From: Streptomyces flavofungini
GTDB lineage: Bacteria > Actinomycetota > Actinomycetes > Streptomycetales > Streptomycetaceae
Length of the DNA: 64,000 nucleotides
Reading direction: 5' to 3'
NCBI RefSeq assembly: GCF_030388665.1
Contig: NZ_CP128846.1
Span: forward strand, 4,848,501-4,912,500
In this document: positions 16,992 through 26,310 of the stretch, piece by piece
Position numbering within the stretch: position 1 is the first letter of the stretch
How the letters are laid out: the number at the start of each line of letters is the position of its first letter
Program-made: the position numbers and the translations under genes
Notes under the pieces: generated by a model
What the model was told of the DNA's origin: nothing
Databases searched by the model: none
Seen by the model: the letters and a program-made list of their open reading frames with translations, nothing else

Positions 16992-18691
16992 AGCTCCCGC
17001 ACGGCTCACGCCCCGCGCGCACCCGCAAGCCCCGTACCCTCCGCACCCGCCTCGTCGTCTCCGCCGTCGCGCTGATCGCCGTCGTGTGCGCGGTGATCGG
17101 CACGGTCACGACGATCGCGCTGCGGTCGCATCTGTACGAGCAGGTGGACGGTGCCCTCCGGCAGGTCTCGATGCGTGCGTCGGGACCCCCCGAGAACACC
17201 GCGGACGCCGGGAATCCGCCGGACCACCGTGACGGCGGGCCCGGCGGCGGGCCGCTCCGGTTCGTCACCAAGGGCCCGCAGGAGATCGGCACCGTCGGCG
17301 CCGTCGTGGGCGAGGACGGCACCCTCACCGAGGGCGCTGTCAGCACCGAGCCCGACGTGTCGAGCAACTCCCCCGAATCCGTCGCCAGGACCCTCGACGG
17401 TGCCCAGCTCGACGCCCTCGCGAAGGTGGCACGCGACGGCGAGCCGCACACCGTGGACGTACCCGAACTCGGCGAGTACCGCGTCGAGTACACCAGTGGC
17501 CGCTTCGGGGACTATCTGGTCGGCCTGCCCACCGCCAAGGTCACCAACACCCTCAACACGCTCGTCGTCACCGAGGTCAGCGTCACCGCCGCGGGCCTCG
17601 TCGCGGCCTCCCTCGCGGGCGCCGCGACGGTCGGCGTGGCGCTGCGCCCGCTGCGCCGCGTCGCCGCCACCGCGACCCGCGTCTCCGAACTCCCCCTGCA
17701 CAGCGGCGAAGTGGCCCTGCACGAACGCGTCCCCGACGCCGAGGCCGACGCCCGCACCGAGGTCGGCCAGGTCGGCGCCGCGCTCAACCGCATGCTCGAC
17801 CACGTCCACTCGGCGCTGCACGCGCGCCAGCGCAGCGAGACCCGGGTGCGCCAGTTCGTCGCCGACGCGAGCCACGAGCTGCGCACGCCGCTGGCCTCCA
17901 TCCGCGGGTACGCCGAACTGACCCGCAGGGGGCGGGAGGAGACCGGCCCCGACACCCGTCACGCCCTCGGCCGCATCGAGTCCGAGGCCGCGCGGATGAC
18001 CGGCCTGGTCGAGGACCTGCTGCTGCTCGCCCGCCTGGACGTGGAGCGCGGCAGGTCCGGCACGGCGGGCCCCGGACCTCTGACCCGCGAGCCCACCGAC
18101 CTCTCCCCCATGGTCGTCGACGTCCTCAGCGACGCCCGCGCCGCGGGCCCGGACCACAACTGGCGCCTCGACCTGCCCGACGACCCCGCGCTCGTCCTCG
18201 CCGACCCGGCCCGCGTCCAGCAGGTCCTGGTGAACCTCCTGGCCAACGCCCGCACCCACACCCCACCGGGCACCACCGTCACCGCCCGGCTGCACCGGCA
18301 CGGCCCCTGGGTCCGCCTCGACGTCGCCGACGACGGGCCCGGCATCCCGCCCGACCTGCTCCCGCACGTCTTCGAACGGTTCGCGCGCGGTGACAGCTCC
18401 CGCTCGCGCGCCCACGGCTCGACCGGCCTCGGCCTCGCGATCGTGCAGGCCGTCGTCGCCGCGCACGACGGCGCCGTGGCGGTGACGAGCGAGCCCGGCA
18501 GCACGGTGTTCACCGTCCACCTGCCCGCGTACGACGAGGCGGGCGAGCCGTCGCCGTACGGGAACGACGGGACGCCCGCGTACGGGAACGACGGGACGCC
18601 CACGTATGAGAAGGGCGGGACGCCCACCTACGGGAACGGCGGGACGCCGACGTACTCACAGACGGGCCACAGGCTCACCACACCGCCCTGA
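16988..18691 (+). CDS. Sensor histidine kinase
   Basis: 567 residues from GTG 16988 (GTGA overlap). Transmembrane segment 1 is at about 22-45, an extracellular sensor region about 50-190, segment 2 about 193-215, then HAMP, HisKA with phospho-acceptor H296 in ASHELRTPLAS, and HATPase_c with the N box near 415, DDGPGIP and GSTGLGLAI. The last 45 residues are four 8-residue repeats of YGNDGTPx type encoded by 24-nt DNA repeats, which are not part of the kinase fold. It partners with the response regulator upstream. The signal is unknown. Confidence 0.94.
   Translation: MKLPHGSRPARTRKPRTLRTRLVVSAVALIAVVCAVIGTVTTIALRSHLYEQVDGALRQVSMRASGPPENTADAGNPPDHRDGGPGGGPLRFVTKGPQEIGTVGAVVGEDGTLTEGAVSTEPDVSSNSPESVARTLDGAQLDALAKVARDGEPHTVDVPELGEYRVEYTSGRFGDYLVGLPTAKVTNTLNTLVVTEVSVTAAGLVAASLAGAATVGVALRPLRRVAATATRVSELPLHSGEVALHERVPDAEADARTEVGQVGAALNRMLDHVHSALHARQRSETRVRQFVADASHELRTPLASIRGYAELTRRGREETGPDTRHALGRIESEAARMTGLVEDLLLLARLDVERGRSGTAGPGPLTREPTDLSPMVVDVLSDARAAGPDHNWRLDLPDDPALVLADPARVQQVLVNLLANARTHTPPGTTVTARLHRHGPWVRLDVADDGPGIPPDLLPHVFERFARGDSSRSRAHGSTGLGLAIVQAVVAAHDGAVAVTSEPGSTVFTVHLPAYDEAGEPSPYGNDGTPAYGNDGTPTYEKGGTPTYGNGGTPTYSQTGHRLTTPP
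18557..18652. repeat. In-frame 24-nt tandem repeat at the kinase C terminus
   Basis: Four units starting TACGGGAACGACGGGACG (18557, 18581, 18605, 18629), the third diverged. Each encodes eight residues, so copy-number change keeps the frame. Confidence 0.9.
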
Positions 18692-18717
18692 CAGCGCACT
18701 TGGCGAGCGTCGGACGC

Positions 18718-20079
18718 ATGCCAACCGACTCTTCCCAGGGGCTCTCGGGCACGCTGCCGACCCGAGCGCACCTCCCCGCGCACGGCGTCCGGGGCGGGGC
18801 GCCGGCGGCCCCCGTCCTCGACATCGTCATCCCGGTCCACAACGAGGAGAAGGACCTGCCGCGGTCCGTGCGCAGGCTCCGCGACCACCTCGCGCGGACC
18901 TTCCCCTACCGCTTCCGCATCACGATCGCTGACAACGCCTCCACGGACGCCACCCCCGAGCTCGCGGCCCAGCTCGCGGCGGACGTGCCCGACGTGACGT
19001 ACGTGCGCCTGGAGCAGAAGGGGCGCGGGCGGGCGCTGCGCGCTGTCTGGGGCGCCTCGGACGCGCCCGTGCTCGCGTACATGGACGTGGACCTGTCCAC
19101 GGACCTCAACGCGCTGCTCCCGCTGGTCGCGCCGCTGATCTCCGGGCACTCCGACCTGGCGATCGGCTCCCGGCTCGCCGGCGGCTCCCGGGTCGTCCGC
19201 GGGCCCAAGCGGGAGTTCGTCTCGCGGGCGTACAACCTGATCCTGCGCGGCTCGCTGCACGCCCGGTTCTCCGACGCCCAGTGCGGGTTCAAGGCGCTCC
19301 GGGCCGACGTGGCACGGGAGTTGCTGCCGCTGGTCGAGGACACCGGGTGGTTCTTCGACACGGAGATGCTGGTGCTCGCCGAACGCGCGGGGCTGCGCAT
19401 CCACGAGGTGCCCGTCGACTGGGTCGACGACCCCGACTCGACCGTCCACATCGTGAGGACGGCGGCCGAGGACCTGAAGGGCGTCTGGCGCGTGGGCCGC
19501 GCCCTCGCCGTCGGCGCGCTCCCCCTGGACCGGCTCGCGCGCCCCTTCGGGGATGACCCGCGCGACCGCCGGGTCCCGGGAGTGCCGGGAGGGCTGGCCC
19601 GCCAGCTCGTCGGCTTCTGCGCGGTCGGCGCGCTCTCCACCCTCTTCTATCTGCTCCTGTACTCCGGCTTCCGTACGGTCACGGGGGCGCAGGCCGCCAA
19701 CGCGTTCGCGCTCCTCGTGTCCGCCGTCGCCAACACCGCGGCCAACCGCCGCCTCACCTTCGGCGTGCGCGGCCGGGCCCGCGCGGTCCGCCACCAGGCG
19801 CAGGGCCTGGTGGTGTTCGCCGTCGGCCTGGCCCTGACCAGCGGCTCCCTCGCGGCACTCGACGCCGCGTCCGCGCACCCCGCGCACGGCACGGAGCTGG
19901 CCGTCCTCGTCGTCGCCAACCTCGCGGCGACGGTCCTGCGCTTCCTGCTCCTGCGGGTGTGGGTGTTCCCGGACCGCCGCACGGAGCCGACGCCTTCCGG
20001 AGGCACGCGGCCGACGCCCCACGCCACGGAGCCCGCGCCGTCCGCCCCGCGCACGTACGAAATGAGGGACCCCCGATGA
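18718..20079 (+). CDS. Family 2 glycosyltransferase fused to a GtrA-like membrane domain
   Basis: 453 residues from ATG 18718 (TTG 18700 possible). Residues about 35-270 form a GT-A fold like dolichyl-phosphate glucosyl/mannosyltransferases: VLDIVIPVHNEEKDLP, then IADNASTDAT and the DxD motif in YMDVDLSTD. A GtrA-type domain with four membrane segments (about 300-425) follows. Such proteins charge a lipid carrier with a sugar and help flip it. The gene overlaps the next one by ATGA; the downstream GT39-type enzyme would use the lipid-linked sugar. It lies 26 nt after the kinase gene and is likely in the same operon. Confidence 0.9.
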   Translation: MPTDSSQGLSGTLPTRAHLPAHGVRGGAPAAPVLDIVIPVHNEEKDLPRSVRRLRDHLARTFPYRFRITIADNASTDATPELAAQLAADVPDVTYVRLEQKGRGRALRAVWGASDAPVLAYMDVDLSTDLNALLPLVAPLISGHSDLAIGSRLAGGSRVVRGPKREFVSRAYNLILRGSLHARFSDAQCGFKALRADVARELLPLVEDTGWFFDTEMLVLAERAGLRIHEVPVDWVDDPDSTVHIVRTAAEDLKGVWRVGRALAVGALPLDRLARPFGDDPRDRRVPGVPGGLARQLVGFCAVGALSTLFYLLLYSGFRTVTGAQAANAFALLVSAVANTAANRRLTFGVRGRARAVRHQAQGLVVFAVGLALTSGSLAALDAASAHPAHGTELAVLVVANLAATVLRFLLLRVWVFPDRRTEPTPSGGTRPTPHATEPAPSAPRTYEMRDPR

Positions 20080-22283
20080 CCACCGCGACCAACCCACCCG
20101 CCGCCGCCCCCGTGGCCCTCGAAGGTGCGCCTCAGGGACACCGGCGCGCGGCCGGGCTCCTCGCGCGCCTGTGGCGCGGGCGCGCCGAGGATGCGCGCTG
20201 GGTGCGCCCCGCCTTCCTCGGCCTGCTCCTGGCCACGGCCGTCCTCTACGTCCACGACCTCGGCGCGTCCGGCTACGCCAACTCCTTCTACTCCGCGGCC
20301 GCGCAGGCCGGTGGCCAGAGCTGGAAGGCGCTGTTCTTCGGCTCGCTGGACGCGGGCAACGCCATCACCGTCGACAAGCCCCCGGCCGCGCTGTGGCCGA
20401 TGGCCCTGTCGGTGCGGCTCTTCGGGCTCAGCTCCTGGGCGATCCTGCTGCCGCAGGCGCTGATGGGCGTGGCCACGGTCGCGGTCCTGTACGCCGCCGT
20501 GCGCCGCCGCTTCAGCGCCGCCGCCGGACTGATCGCGGGCGCGGTGCTCGCGCTCACCCCGGTGGCCGCGCTGATGTTCCGCTTCAACAACCCCGACGCG
20601 CTGCTCGCGCTCCTGATGACCGTCACTGTCTACTGCGTGCTTCGCGCCCTGGAGCACGGGCGCACCAAGTGGCTGGTGTGGGCGGGCGTCGCGGTCGGCC
20701 TCGCCTTCCTCGCCAAGACCCTGCAGGCGTTCCTGATCCTGCCGCCGCTCGCGGTCCTGTACGCGGTGTGCGCGCCGGTGCGGCTGCCCAGGCGCCTTCG
20801 CCAACTCGCCCTGTCCGGCCTCGCGACGGTCGTCGCGGGCGGCTGGTGGGTCGCGGTCGTCGAACTGTGGCCCGAGCCCTCGCGCCCCTACGTCGGCGGC
20901 TCCCAGCACAACTCCTTCCTGGAGCTGACCTTCGGCTACAACGGCCTCGGCCGCATCAACGGCGAGGAGACCGGCAGCGTCGGCGGGGGCGGCAGGCCCG
21001 GCGGCGGTGGCCGCTGGGGCGAGACCGGCCTCGGCCGGATGTTCAACTCCGAGGTGGGCGGCCAGATCTCCTGGCTGCTCCCGGCCGCGCTGATCCTGCT
21101 GGTCGCGGGGCTTGTCGTGACGTGGCGGGCGCGCAGGACGGACACCGCGCGGGCGGCGTTCGTGGCGTGGGGCGGCTCGCTCCTGATGACCTCGGCCGTC
21201 TTCAGCTTCATGGCCGGGATCTTCCACCAGTACTACACGGTGGCCCTCGCGCCCTACCTCGCGGCGCTCGTCGGCATGGGCGCGACCGTGCTGTGGGAGG
21301 AGCGCGCCAAGGGGTGGGCGGGCGCGGTGCTCGGCCTCACGGTCGCGGTGACGGCCTGGTGGGCGTACGAACTCCTCGGCCGCACCCCGGATCACGTGCC
21401 GTGGCTGCGGACGGCCGTCCTGGTCGCCGGGCTCGCGGGTGCGGCGGGGCTGCTGCTCGCGGCGCGGCTCGGACGGCGGCTCGCCCTCACGGCCGTGGGC
21501 CTCGGCCTCACGGCGTCGCTCGCCGGTCCGGTGGCGTACACGCTGTCCACAGTGGACACCCCGCACACCGGGTCGATCGTGACGGCGGGGCCCCCGGGGG
21601 CGGGGCGGTCGGGTGGGCCCGGTGGCGGCGGGCCCGGTGGTCCTGGCGGGGGCGGGGACGGCGGAGGCCGTCCTCCGGGGCAGCAGGGGCAGGCCCAGGG
21701 CCAGCGGAACCAGCCTCCGGGCCAGCAGGGCCAGGGCGGGCAGAACCCGCAGGGCCAGCCCCCTGGCCGGCAAGGCCAAGGCCGACCCCAGCAGGACGAC
21801 GGCCAGCAGAACGGCCAGCAGGACGGCCAGCAGGACGGCCGAGCCCGCGGCCAACGCGGAGCCATGGGGGGCGGCATGGGCGGCGGCATGGGCGGCCTCC
21901 TCAACGGCGCCCAGGTCGGCGCCGACGAGAAGCGCCTCCTGGAGGCGAACGCCGACCGCTACACCTGGGCCGCGGCGGCGATCGGCGCGCAGAACGCGGC
22001 GAGCCACCAACTCGCCACCGGCGAACCGGTGATGGCCATCGGCGGCTTCAACGGCAGCGACCCGTCCCCCACCCTCGCCCAGTTCAAGAGCTACGTGGCC
22101 GACGGCAGGATCCACTACTTCATCGCCGGAGGCGGCATGGGTGGCGGCATGGGCGGCAGGGGAGGCGGAACAGGCAGTGACGAAGGCACCGCCTCCCAGA
22201 TCTCCACCTGGGTGACCGAGAACTACACCGAGGTCACCGCGGGCGACGCGACCTTCTACGACCTCACCGAGCCCAAGAGCTGA
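20076..22283 (+). CDS. ArnT/PMT-like membrane glycosyltransferase (YkcB type)
   Basis: 735 residues from ATG 20076 (ATGA overlap with the upstream gene). About 12 membrane helices fill residues 25-500. The loop GSLDAGNAITVDKPP carries the acidic catalytic residue typical of GT-C enzymes taking sugar from a polyprenyl-phosphate donor. Then comes a Gly/Gln/Pro-rich linker (about 510-600: GGPGG, QGQ, NGQQDGQQDG, GGGMGGGMGG) and a C-terminal extracytoplasmic domain (about 610-735). It is similar to actinobacterial YkcA/YkcB-related mannosyltransferases. With the GT2-GtrA protein it should glycosylate an envelope component. Confidence 0.88.
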   Translation: MTTATNPPAAAPVALEGAPQGHRRAAGLLARLWRGRAEDARWVRPAFLGLLLATAVLYVHDLGASGYANSFYSAAAQAGGQSWKALFFGSLDAGNAITVDKPPAALWPMALSVRLFGLSSWAILLPQALMGVATVAVLYAAVRRRFSAAAGLIAGAVLALTPVAALMFRFNNPDALLALLMTVTVYCVLRALEHGRTKWLVWAGVAVGLAFLAKTLQAFLILPPLAVLYAVCAPVRLPRRLRQLALSGLATVVAGGWWVAVVELWPEPSRPYVGGSQHNSFLELTFGYNGLGRINGEETGSVGGGGRPGGGGRWGETGLGRMFNSEVGGQISWLLPAALILLVAGLVVTWRARRTDTARAAFVAWGGSLLMTSAVFSFMAGIFHQYYTVALAPYLAALVGMGATVLWEERAKGWAGAVLGLTVAVTAWWAYELLGRTPDHVPWLRTAVLVAGLAGAAGLLLAARLGRRLALTAVGLGLTASLAGPVAYTLSTVDTPHTGSIVTAGPPGAGRSGGPGGGGPGGPGGGGDGGGRPPGQQGQAQGQRNQPPGQQGQGGQNPQGQPPGRQGQGRPQQDDGQQNGQQDGQQDGRARGQRGAMGGGMGGGMGGLLNGAQVGADEKRLLEANADRYTWAAAAIGAQNAASHQLATGEPVMAIGGFNGSDPSPTLAQFKSYVADGRIHYFIAGGGMGGGMGGRGGGTGSDEGTASQISTWVTENYTEVTAGDATFYDLTEPKS

Positions 22284-22302
22284 GGGCCGATACCCAACCC
22301 AG

Positions 22303-22362
22303 TTGTACAGCGTATGGGACTTCCTCTACGGTGTACGTCCACCCATCGACGTACACCGTAGA
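22303..22362 (+). promoter_or_regulatory. MFS gene promoter and perfect 15-bp inverted-repeat operator
   Basis: TCTACGGTGTACGTC (22325-22339) and GACGTACACCGTAGA (22348-22362) are perfect inverted arms around an 8-nt spacer. A promoter of TTGTAC (22303) and TACGGT (22327), 18 nt apart, overlaps the left arm. This is a classic repressor arrangement; the TetR encoded after the transporter gene is the obvious candidate ligand-responsive repressor. Confidence 0.8.
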
Positions 22363-22377
22363 AGAGAAGGAGCCCAG

Positions 22378-23931
22378 ATGACGTCGACCACCGCCGACAA
22401 CCCCGAGGCGGTCGTCGGGCACGGCGACCGCCACCCACAGCGCTGGCTGATCCTGGGCGTCATCTGCCTGGCCCAGCTCACCGTGCTGCTCGACAACACG
22501 GTCCTGAGCGTCGCGATCCCCTCGCTCACCAGCGAGCTGGACGCCTCGTCGGCCGACATCCAGTGGATGATCAACGCGTACTCGCTCGTGCAGTCGGGCC
22601 TGCTGCTCACCGCGGGCAGCGCGGCCGACCGCTACGGCCGCAAGAAGCTCCTGACCGCGGGCCTGGTCCTGTTCGGCATCGGCTCGCTCGTCGCGGGCCT
22701 GGCCCAGACGTCCGCACAGCTGATCGCGGCGCGCGCCGGGATGGGCATAGGCGGCGCCCTGCTGATGACGACGACCCTCGCGGTCGTGGTGCAGCTCTTC
22801 GACGACGCCGAGCGGGTCAAGGCGATCGGCCTCTGGGCGACCGTCAACTCCCTCGGGTTCGCGGCGGGTCCGCTGCTCGGCGGCTTCATGCTCAACCACT
22901 TCTGGTGGGGCTCGATCTTCCTGATCAACATCCCCGTGGCGCTGATCGGCGTCGTCGCGGTGGTGCGCATGGTGCCCGAGTCCAAGAACCCCCAAGGAGA
23001 CCGCCCCGACCTGCTCGGCGCGCTGCTCTCCACCATCGGCATGGCGTCGGTGGTGTACGCGATCATCTCGGGCCCCGAGCACGGCTGGACGTCGGGGCAG
23101 GTCCTGGTCGCGGCCGGGGTCGGCGTGGTGGTCCTCGCGGCCTTCGCGCTGTGGGAGCTGCGGGCCCCGTACCCCATGCTGGACATGCACTTCTTCCAGA
23201 ACAAGCGCTTCATCGGCGCGGTGACGGGCGCGATCCTGGTGGCCTTCGGCCTCGGCGGTTCGCTCTATCTGCTGACGCAGCACCTCCAGTTCGTGCTCGG
23301 CTACGAGCCGCTGGAGGCGGGCCTGCGCACCGCGCCGCTCGCCGCGACCGTGGTGCTCCTGAACCTGGTCGGCATCGGCGCGAAGGTGCACGCCAGGCTG
23401 GGCACGCCGCTGACGATCCTGGCCGGCATGACGACGCTGGCGGGCGGCCTCGCCGTGGTCGCGTCGTTCGGCGGGCACGACTACTCGGGCATGCTGGTCG
23501 GCCTCGTCCTGATGGGCGCGGGCATCTCGTTCGCGATGCCCGCGATGGCCAACGCCATCATGAGCGCCATCCCGCCGGAGAAGGCCGGAGTGGGCGCGGG
23601 CATCAACGGCACCCTCGCCGAGTTCGGCAACGGCCTCGGGGTGGCGGTGCTCGGCGCGGTCCTCAACTCGCGCTTCTCGGCGCTGGTCGCGGTGTCCGCC
23701 ACGTCGTTCCCCGCGGCGCTCGCGGCGGCGGACTCGGCGGGGGAGCGGGAGCGCATCTCGGACGCGTTCTCCTCCGGCCTGGAGACCAGTCAGCTGGTCG
23801 GCGCGGTGGCGCTGTTCCTCGGCGGCGCGCTGGCGGCGGCGTTGCTGTGGCGTGCGGAGCGGGCAGACTCCGGACGGAACGCGGCGGAGGCGGCGGATTC
23901 GGCGGACGATCCGCAGCAGGCGTCCGCATAG
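22378..23931 (+). CDS. MFS drug exporter, DHA2/EmrB-QacA family
   Basis: 517 residues from ATG 22378 with an AAGGAG site. There are 14 predicted membrane helices. Motifs include LTVLLDNTVLSVAIPSL in helix 1, the motif A loop SAADRYGRKKLL, and motif C-like GFAAGPLLGGFMLNHFWWGSIFLINIP. The family exports drugs or metabolites in exchange for protons. It is followed on the same strand by a TetR regulator and preceded by a perfect operator, so export is probably substrate-induced. Intact. Confidence 0.93.
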   Translation: MTSTTADNPEAVVGHGDRHPQRWLILGVICLAQLTVLLDNTVLSVAIPSLTSELDASSADIQWMINAYSLVQSGLLLTAGSAADRYGRKKLLTAGLVLFGIGSLVAGLAQTSAQLIAARAGMGIGGALLMTTTLAVVVQLFDDAERVKAIGLWATVNSLGFAAGPLLGGFMLNHFWWGSIFLINIPVALIGVVAVVRMVPESKNPQGDRPDLLGALLSTIGMASVVYAIISGPEHGWTSGQVLVAAGVGVVVLAAFALWELRAPYPMLDMHFFQNKRFIGAVTGAILVAFGLGGSLYLLTQHLQFVLGYEPLEAGLRTAPLAATVVLLNLVGIGAKVHARLGTPLTILAGMTTLAGGLAVVASFGGHDYSGMLVGLVLMGAGISFAMPAMANAIMSAIPPEKAGVGAGINGTLAEFGNGLGVAVLGAVLNSRFSALVAVSATSFPAALAAADSAGERERISDAFSSGLETSQLVGAVALFLGGALAAALLWRAERADSGRNAAEAADSADDPQQASA

Positions 23932-24036
23932 CATCGGGACGGGTGCGCGAAAGCGTCCGGCGCGGGGCGTACGGCGCGATCCGGACGCCCCGCTCCCGGC
24001 CCCACGGAACACGTACGAGTACCAGGAAGGTGCGCC

Positions 24037-24885
24037 ATGGCGAAGGCAGCCGATCGCCCGAAGAGAGCCGCGCGCACGAGTGTCTGGCTGGAGGGCAAGG
24101 CGCCGCGCGGCACCGGTCGCCGGGGGGCCCAGCCGACCGGCCTCGACCGGGACCGCATCACCGAGGCCACCGTCCGCCTCCTGGACGCGGAGGGCCTGGC
24201 CAAGTTCTCGATGCGCCGCCTCGCCGCGGAACTGAACGTCACCGCGATGTCCGTGTACTGGTACGTGGACACCAAGGACGACCTCCTGGAGCTGGCGCTC
24301 GACCGGGTGGCCGCGGAGATGCGCCTGCCCGACACCGAGTCCGTGCCCGGCGAGTGGCGCGAGCAGCTGCGTGAACTGGCCGCCGGATACCGGGACCTGT
24401 TGGTCCGCCACCCCTGGGTGTCACCGCTGATCGGCGAGTTCCTGAACATCGGGCCGAACTGGCTGGGGTTCTCCCTCGCCATCCAGCGGGCCGTCCGCAA
24501 CACCGGGCTCACGCCCTCTCGCCAGAACGGGGCGATCGCCGCGGTGTTCCAGTTCGTGTACGGCTTCGGCACCATCGAGGGGCACTTCCGCGCCCGGGTC
24601 GCCGCCGCGGGGATGACCCAGGACGAGTACTTCCGGGACGCGGTCGGTTCGGTGAACGAGGAGCTCGCCACGAACGAGGCGGTGCGGTCCGCGAAGGAGC
24701 TGATGGAGTCCCGCGGCGAGGGCACCGTCTCCGAGATGTGGGCCCGCGACTTCACGATCGCCCTCGACCTGATGATCGCGGGCATCGAGTCGCTCCTCGA
24801 CCCGGCCGTCCGCACCGGGGACGCCCCCGCGGAGGCCGCGGGGAGCGCCCCGGCCGGGGTCACCGAGGAGGAAAGCCCCCGGTAG
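24037..24885 (+). CDS. TetR/AcrR-family repressor
   Basis: 282 residues, with AGGAAGG before ATG 24037. Helix-turn-helix at about 42-88 (ITEATVRLLDAEGLAKFSMRRLAAELNVTAMSVYWYV), then a TetR_C-like ligand domain. The first 35 residues are basic and flexible. The 105-nt gap from the transporter gene contains inverted GCGTCCGG/CCGGACGC arms (23953-23988), which could terminate the first gene or serve as an operator. The most likely target is the inverted repeat at 22325-22362. Its 3' end overlaps the convergent PPOX gene by 26 nt. Confidence 0.92.
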   Translation: MAKAADRPKRAARTSVWLEGKAPRGTGRRGAQPTGLDRDRITEATVRLLDAEGLAKFSMRRLAAELNVTAMSVYWYVDTKDDLLELALDRVAAEMRLPDTESVPGEWREQLRELAAGYRDLLVRHPWVSPLIGEFLNIGPNWLGFSLAIQRAVRNTGLTPSRQNGAIAAVFQFVYGFGTIEGHFRARVAAAGMTQDEYFRDAVGSVNEELATNEAVRSAKELMESRGEGTVSEMWARDFTIALDLMIAGIESLLDPAVRTGDAPAEAAGSAPAGVTEEESPR

Positions 24886-25318
24886 CCACCGGACCCCACC
24901 GCTCCGGGGTGATCCGGATCAGCGACTTGCCCTGCTCGCGCATGGCGTCGCGGTACTCGTCCCAGTCGGGGTGCTCGCCCGCGATGTTGCGGTAGTACTC
25001 GACCAGCGGTTCCACCGAATCCGGGGCGTCGATCACCTCCGCCGTGCCGTCGACCTGGACCCAGGGGCCGTTCCACTCGTCCGAGAGGACGACCACGCTC
25101 ACCCGTGGATTCCGCTTCGCGTTGCGGGTCTTGGCGCGCTCGGGGTACGTGGAGATCACGATCCGGCCCGAGTCGTCGACCCCGCAGGTCAGCGGTGAGG
25201 CCTGCGGGGTTCCGTCGGCGCGCGCGGTCAGGAGCAGCGCCTTGTGCCGGGGCCGGACGAAGTCCAGCAACTCGGCGCGCGACACAGTGGTGTTGGTGGC
25301 GATGTTCGGGGGCGTCAT
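24860..25318 (-). CDS. PPOX-class F420-dependent oxidoreductase
   Basis: 152 residues from ATG 25318 (GTG 25324 is equally possible; neither has a clear ribosome site). A split beta-barrel FMN/F420-binding fold: LLDFVRPRHKALLLTARADGTPQASPLTCGVDDSGRI, then TRNAKRNPRVSVVVL and WVQVDGTAEV. The family uses deazaflavin F420 or flavin in redox reactions on small molecules; actinobacteria have many. It stands alone and converges on the TetR gene with a short 3' overlap. Confidence 0.88.
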   Translation of the reverse strand: MTPPNIATNTTVSRAELLDFVRPRHKALLLTARADGTPQASPLTCGVDDSGRIVISTYPERAKTRNAKRNPRVSVVVLSDEWNGPWVQVDGTAEVIDAPDSVEPLVEYYRNIAGEHPDWDEYRDAMREQGKSLIRITPERWGPVATGGFPPR

Positions 25319-25399
25319 GGTCACGACGGTACGCCCGTGCCGCCTGCGACGGGCGGGACCCGCCCGGGCCCGTCCGGCGAGTCCCGCCCTTCGCAGGCC

Positions 25400-26218
25400 C
25401 TAGACCTGCGGCAGGTTCTCGCCCTGCACGGCCTGGATGTCCAGCTCCACCTTCAGCGTGGTGCCGATCGCGGAGATGCCCGCCTGGAGCACCTGGTTGT
25501 AGTTCATGGCGAAGTCCTCGCGGCGCAGCTCGGCGGTGGCGCGGAAGGCGGCGCGGGTGCCGCCCCACGGGTCGGCGCCGGTGCCGAGGTAGGCCAGGTC
25601 CAGGCCGACGGGCCTGACGACACCGTGCATGCCGAGTTCGCCGTGCACGGTCCAGCGGTCGGACCCGGCGGGCTCCAGGCCGGTCGAGCGGTAGGTGATC
25701 TCCGGGTACGTCTCGACGTCCAGGAAGTCGCCGGACTTCAGGTGACCGTCGCGCGTCGCGTTGCCGGTGTCGATGGACGCGGCCGCGATGACCGCCTCGA
25801 CCCGCGACTTCTCCAGGTCCTCGGAGATCTCGACGCGCCCTGAGAACTCGTCGAACCGCCCGCGCACGCTGGAGATCCCCAGGTGCTGGGCGACGGCGGC
25901 CACGGACGAGTGGACGGGGTCGATCGTCCACGGTCCGGGCGGCGGCAGCTCGGTGCCGCCGGCGCGGCCGAGGACGACCTGGCCGACGTCGGCGCGCCCG
26001 CTCGCGGTGACGAGGGCGGTGGCCGCGGCGGGCGCGTACCCGACGGCGGTGACGATGACGGTGTACGCCCCGGCGGCCAGCTCCGTGGCGTCGCGCACCA
26101 CGCCCTCGCCGTCGGCGTCGGCGCGCAGCACCTGTGTCCCCGTCATGTCGGTGACCGTCACGACGGCGTGCGGCACGGCCCACCCGTCCCGCGTACGGAT
26201 CCGTGCACTGAGTCCCAC
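25400..26218 (-). CDS. YceI-family protein with N-terminal carboxypeptidase-regulatory-like domain
   Basis: 272 residues from GTG 26218 with a GGGGAG site; a longer frame to 26380 runs through tandem repeats and is rejected. Residues about 1-90 form a carboxypeptidase regulatory-like beta domain (AVVTVTDMTGTQVLRADADGEGV, AGAYTVIVTAVGY). The YceI lipocalin-like domain follows (PWTIDPVHSSVAAVAQHLGISSVRGRFDEFSG ... GELGMHGVVRPVGLDLAY). YceI proteins bind polyprenoids or other lipids. No signal peptide is seen. The neighbouring transporter at 26503 carries the same kind of regulatory domain, so the two probably act together. Confidence 0.88.
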   Translation of the reverse strand: MGLSARIRTRDGWAVPHAVVTVTDMTGTQVLRADADGEGVVRDATELAAGAYTVIVTAVGYAPAAATALVTASGRADVGQVVLGRAGGTELPPPGPWTIDPVHSSVAAVAQHLGISSVRGRFDEFSGRVEISEDLEKSRVEAVIAAASIDTGNATRDGHLKSGDFLDVETYPEITYRSTGLEPAGSDRWTVHGELGMHGVVRPVGLDLAYLGTGADPWGGTRAAFRATAELRREDFAMNYNQVLQAGISAIGTTLKVELDIQAVQGENLPQV

Positions 26219-26310
26219 TTCTCGCTCCCCTTTTGCGCCTGGACCGGCGCCGCTCTCGCGGACCACATGCTCGCCGCGTTGGTTCCTCGATCGATGGTCG
26301 CGGCAGGTCG

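Noticed and set aside
17006..18520. Long open frame on the minus strand opposite the histidine kinase
   Set aside because: Compositional shadow: Arg/Gly/Asp-rich residues with no family pattern, opposite an intact kinase. The same applies to frames opposite hsdR (4381-5199), the glycosyltransferases (19647-22115) and sigF/sigN (31047-33359).
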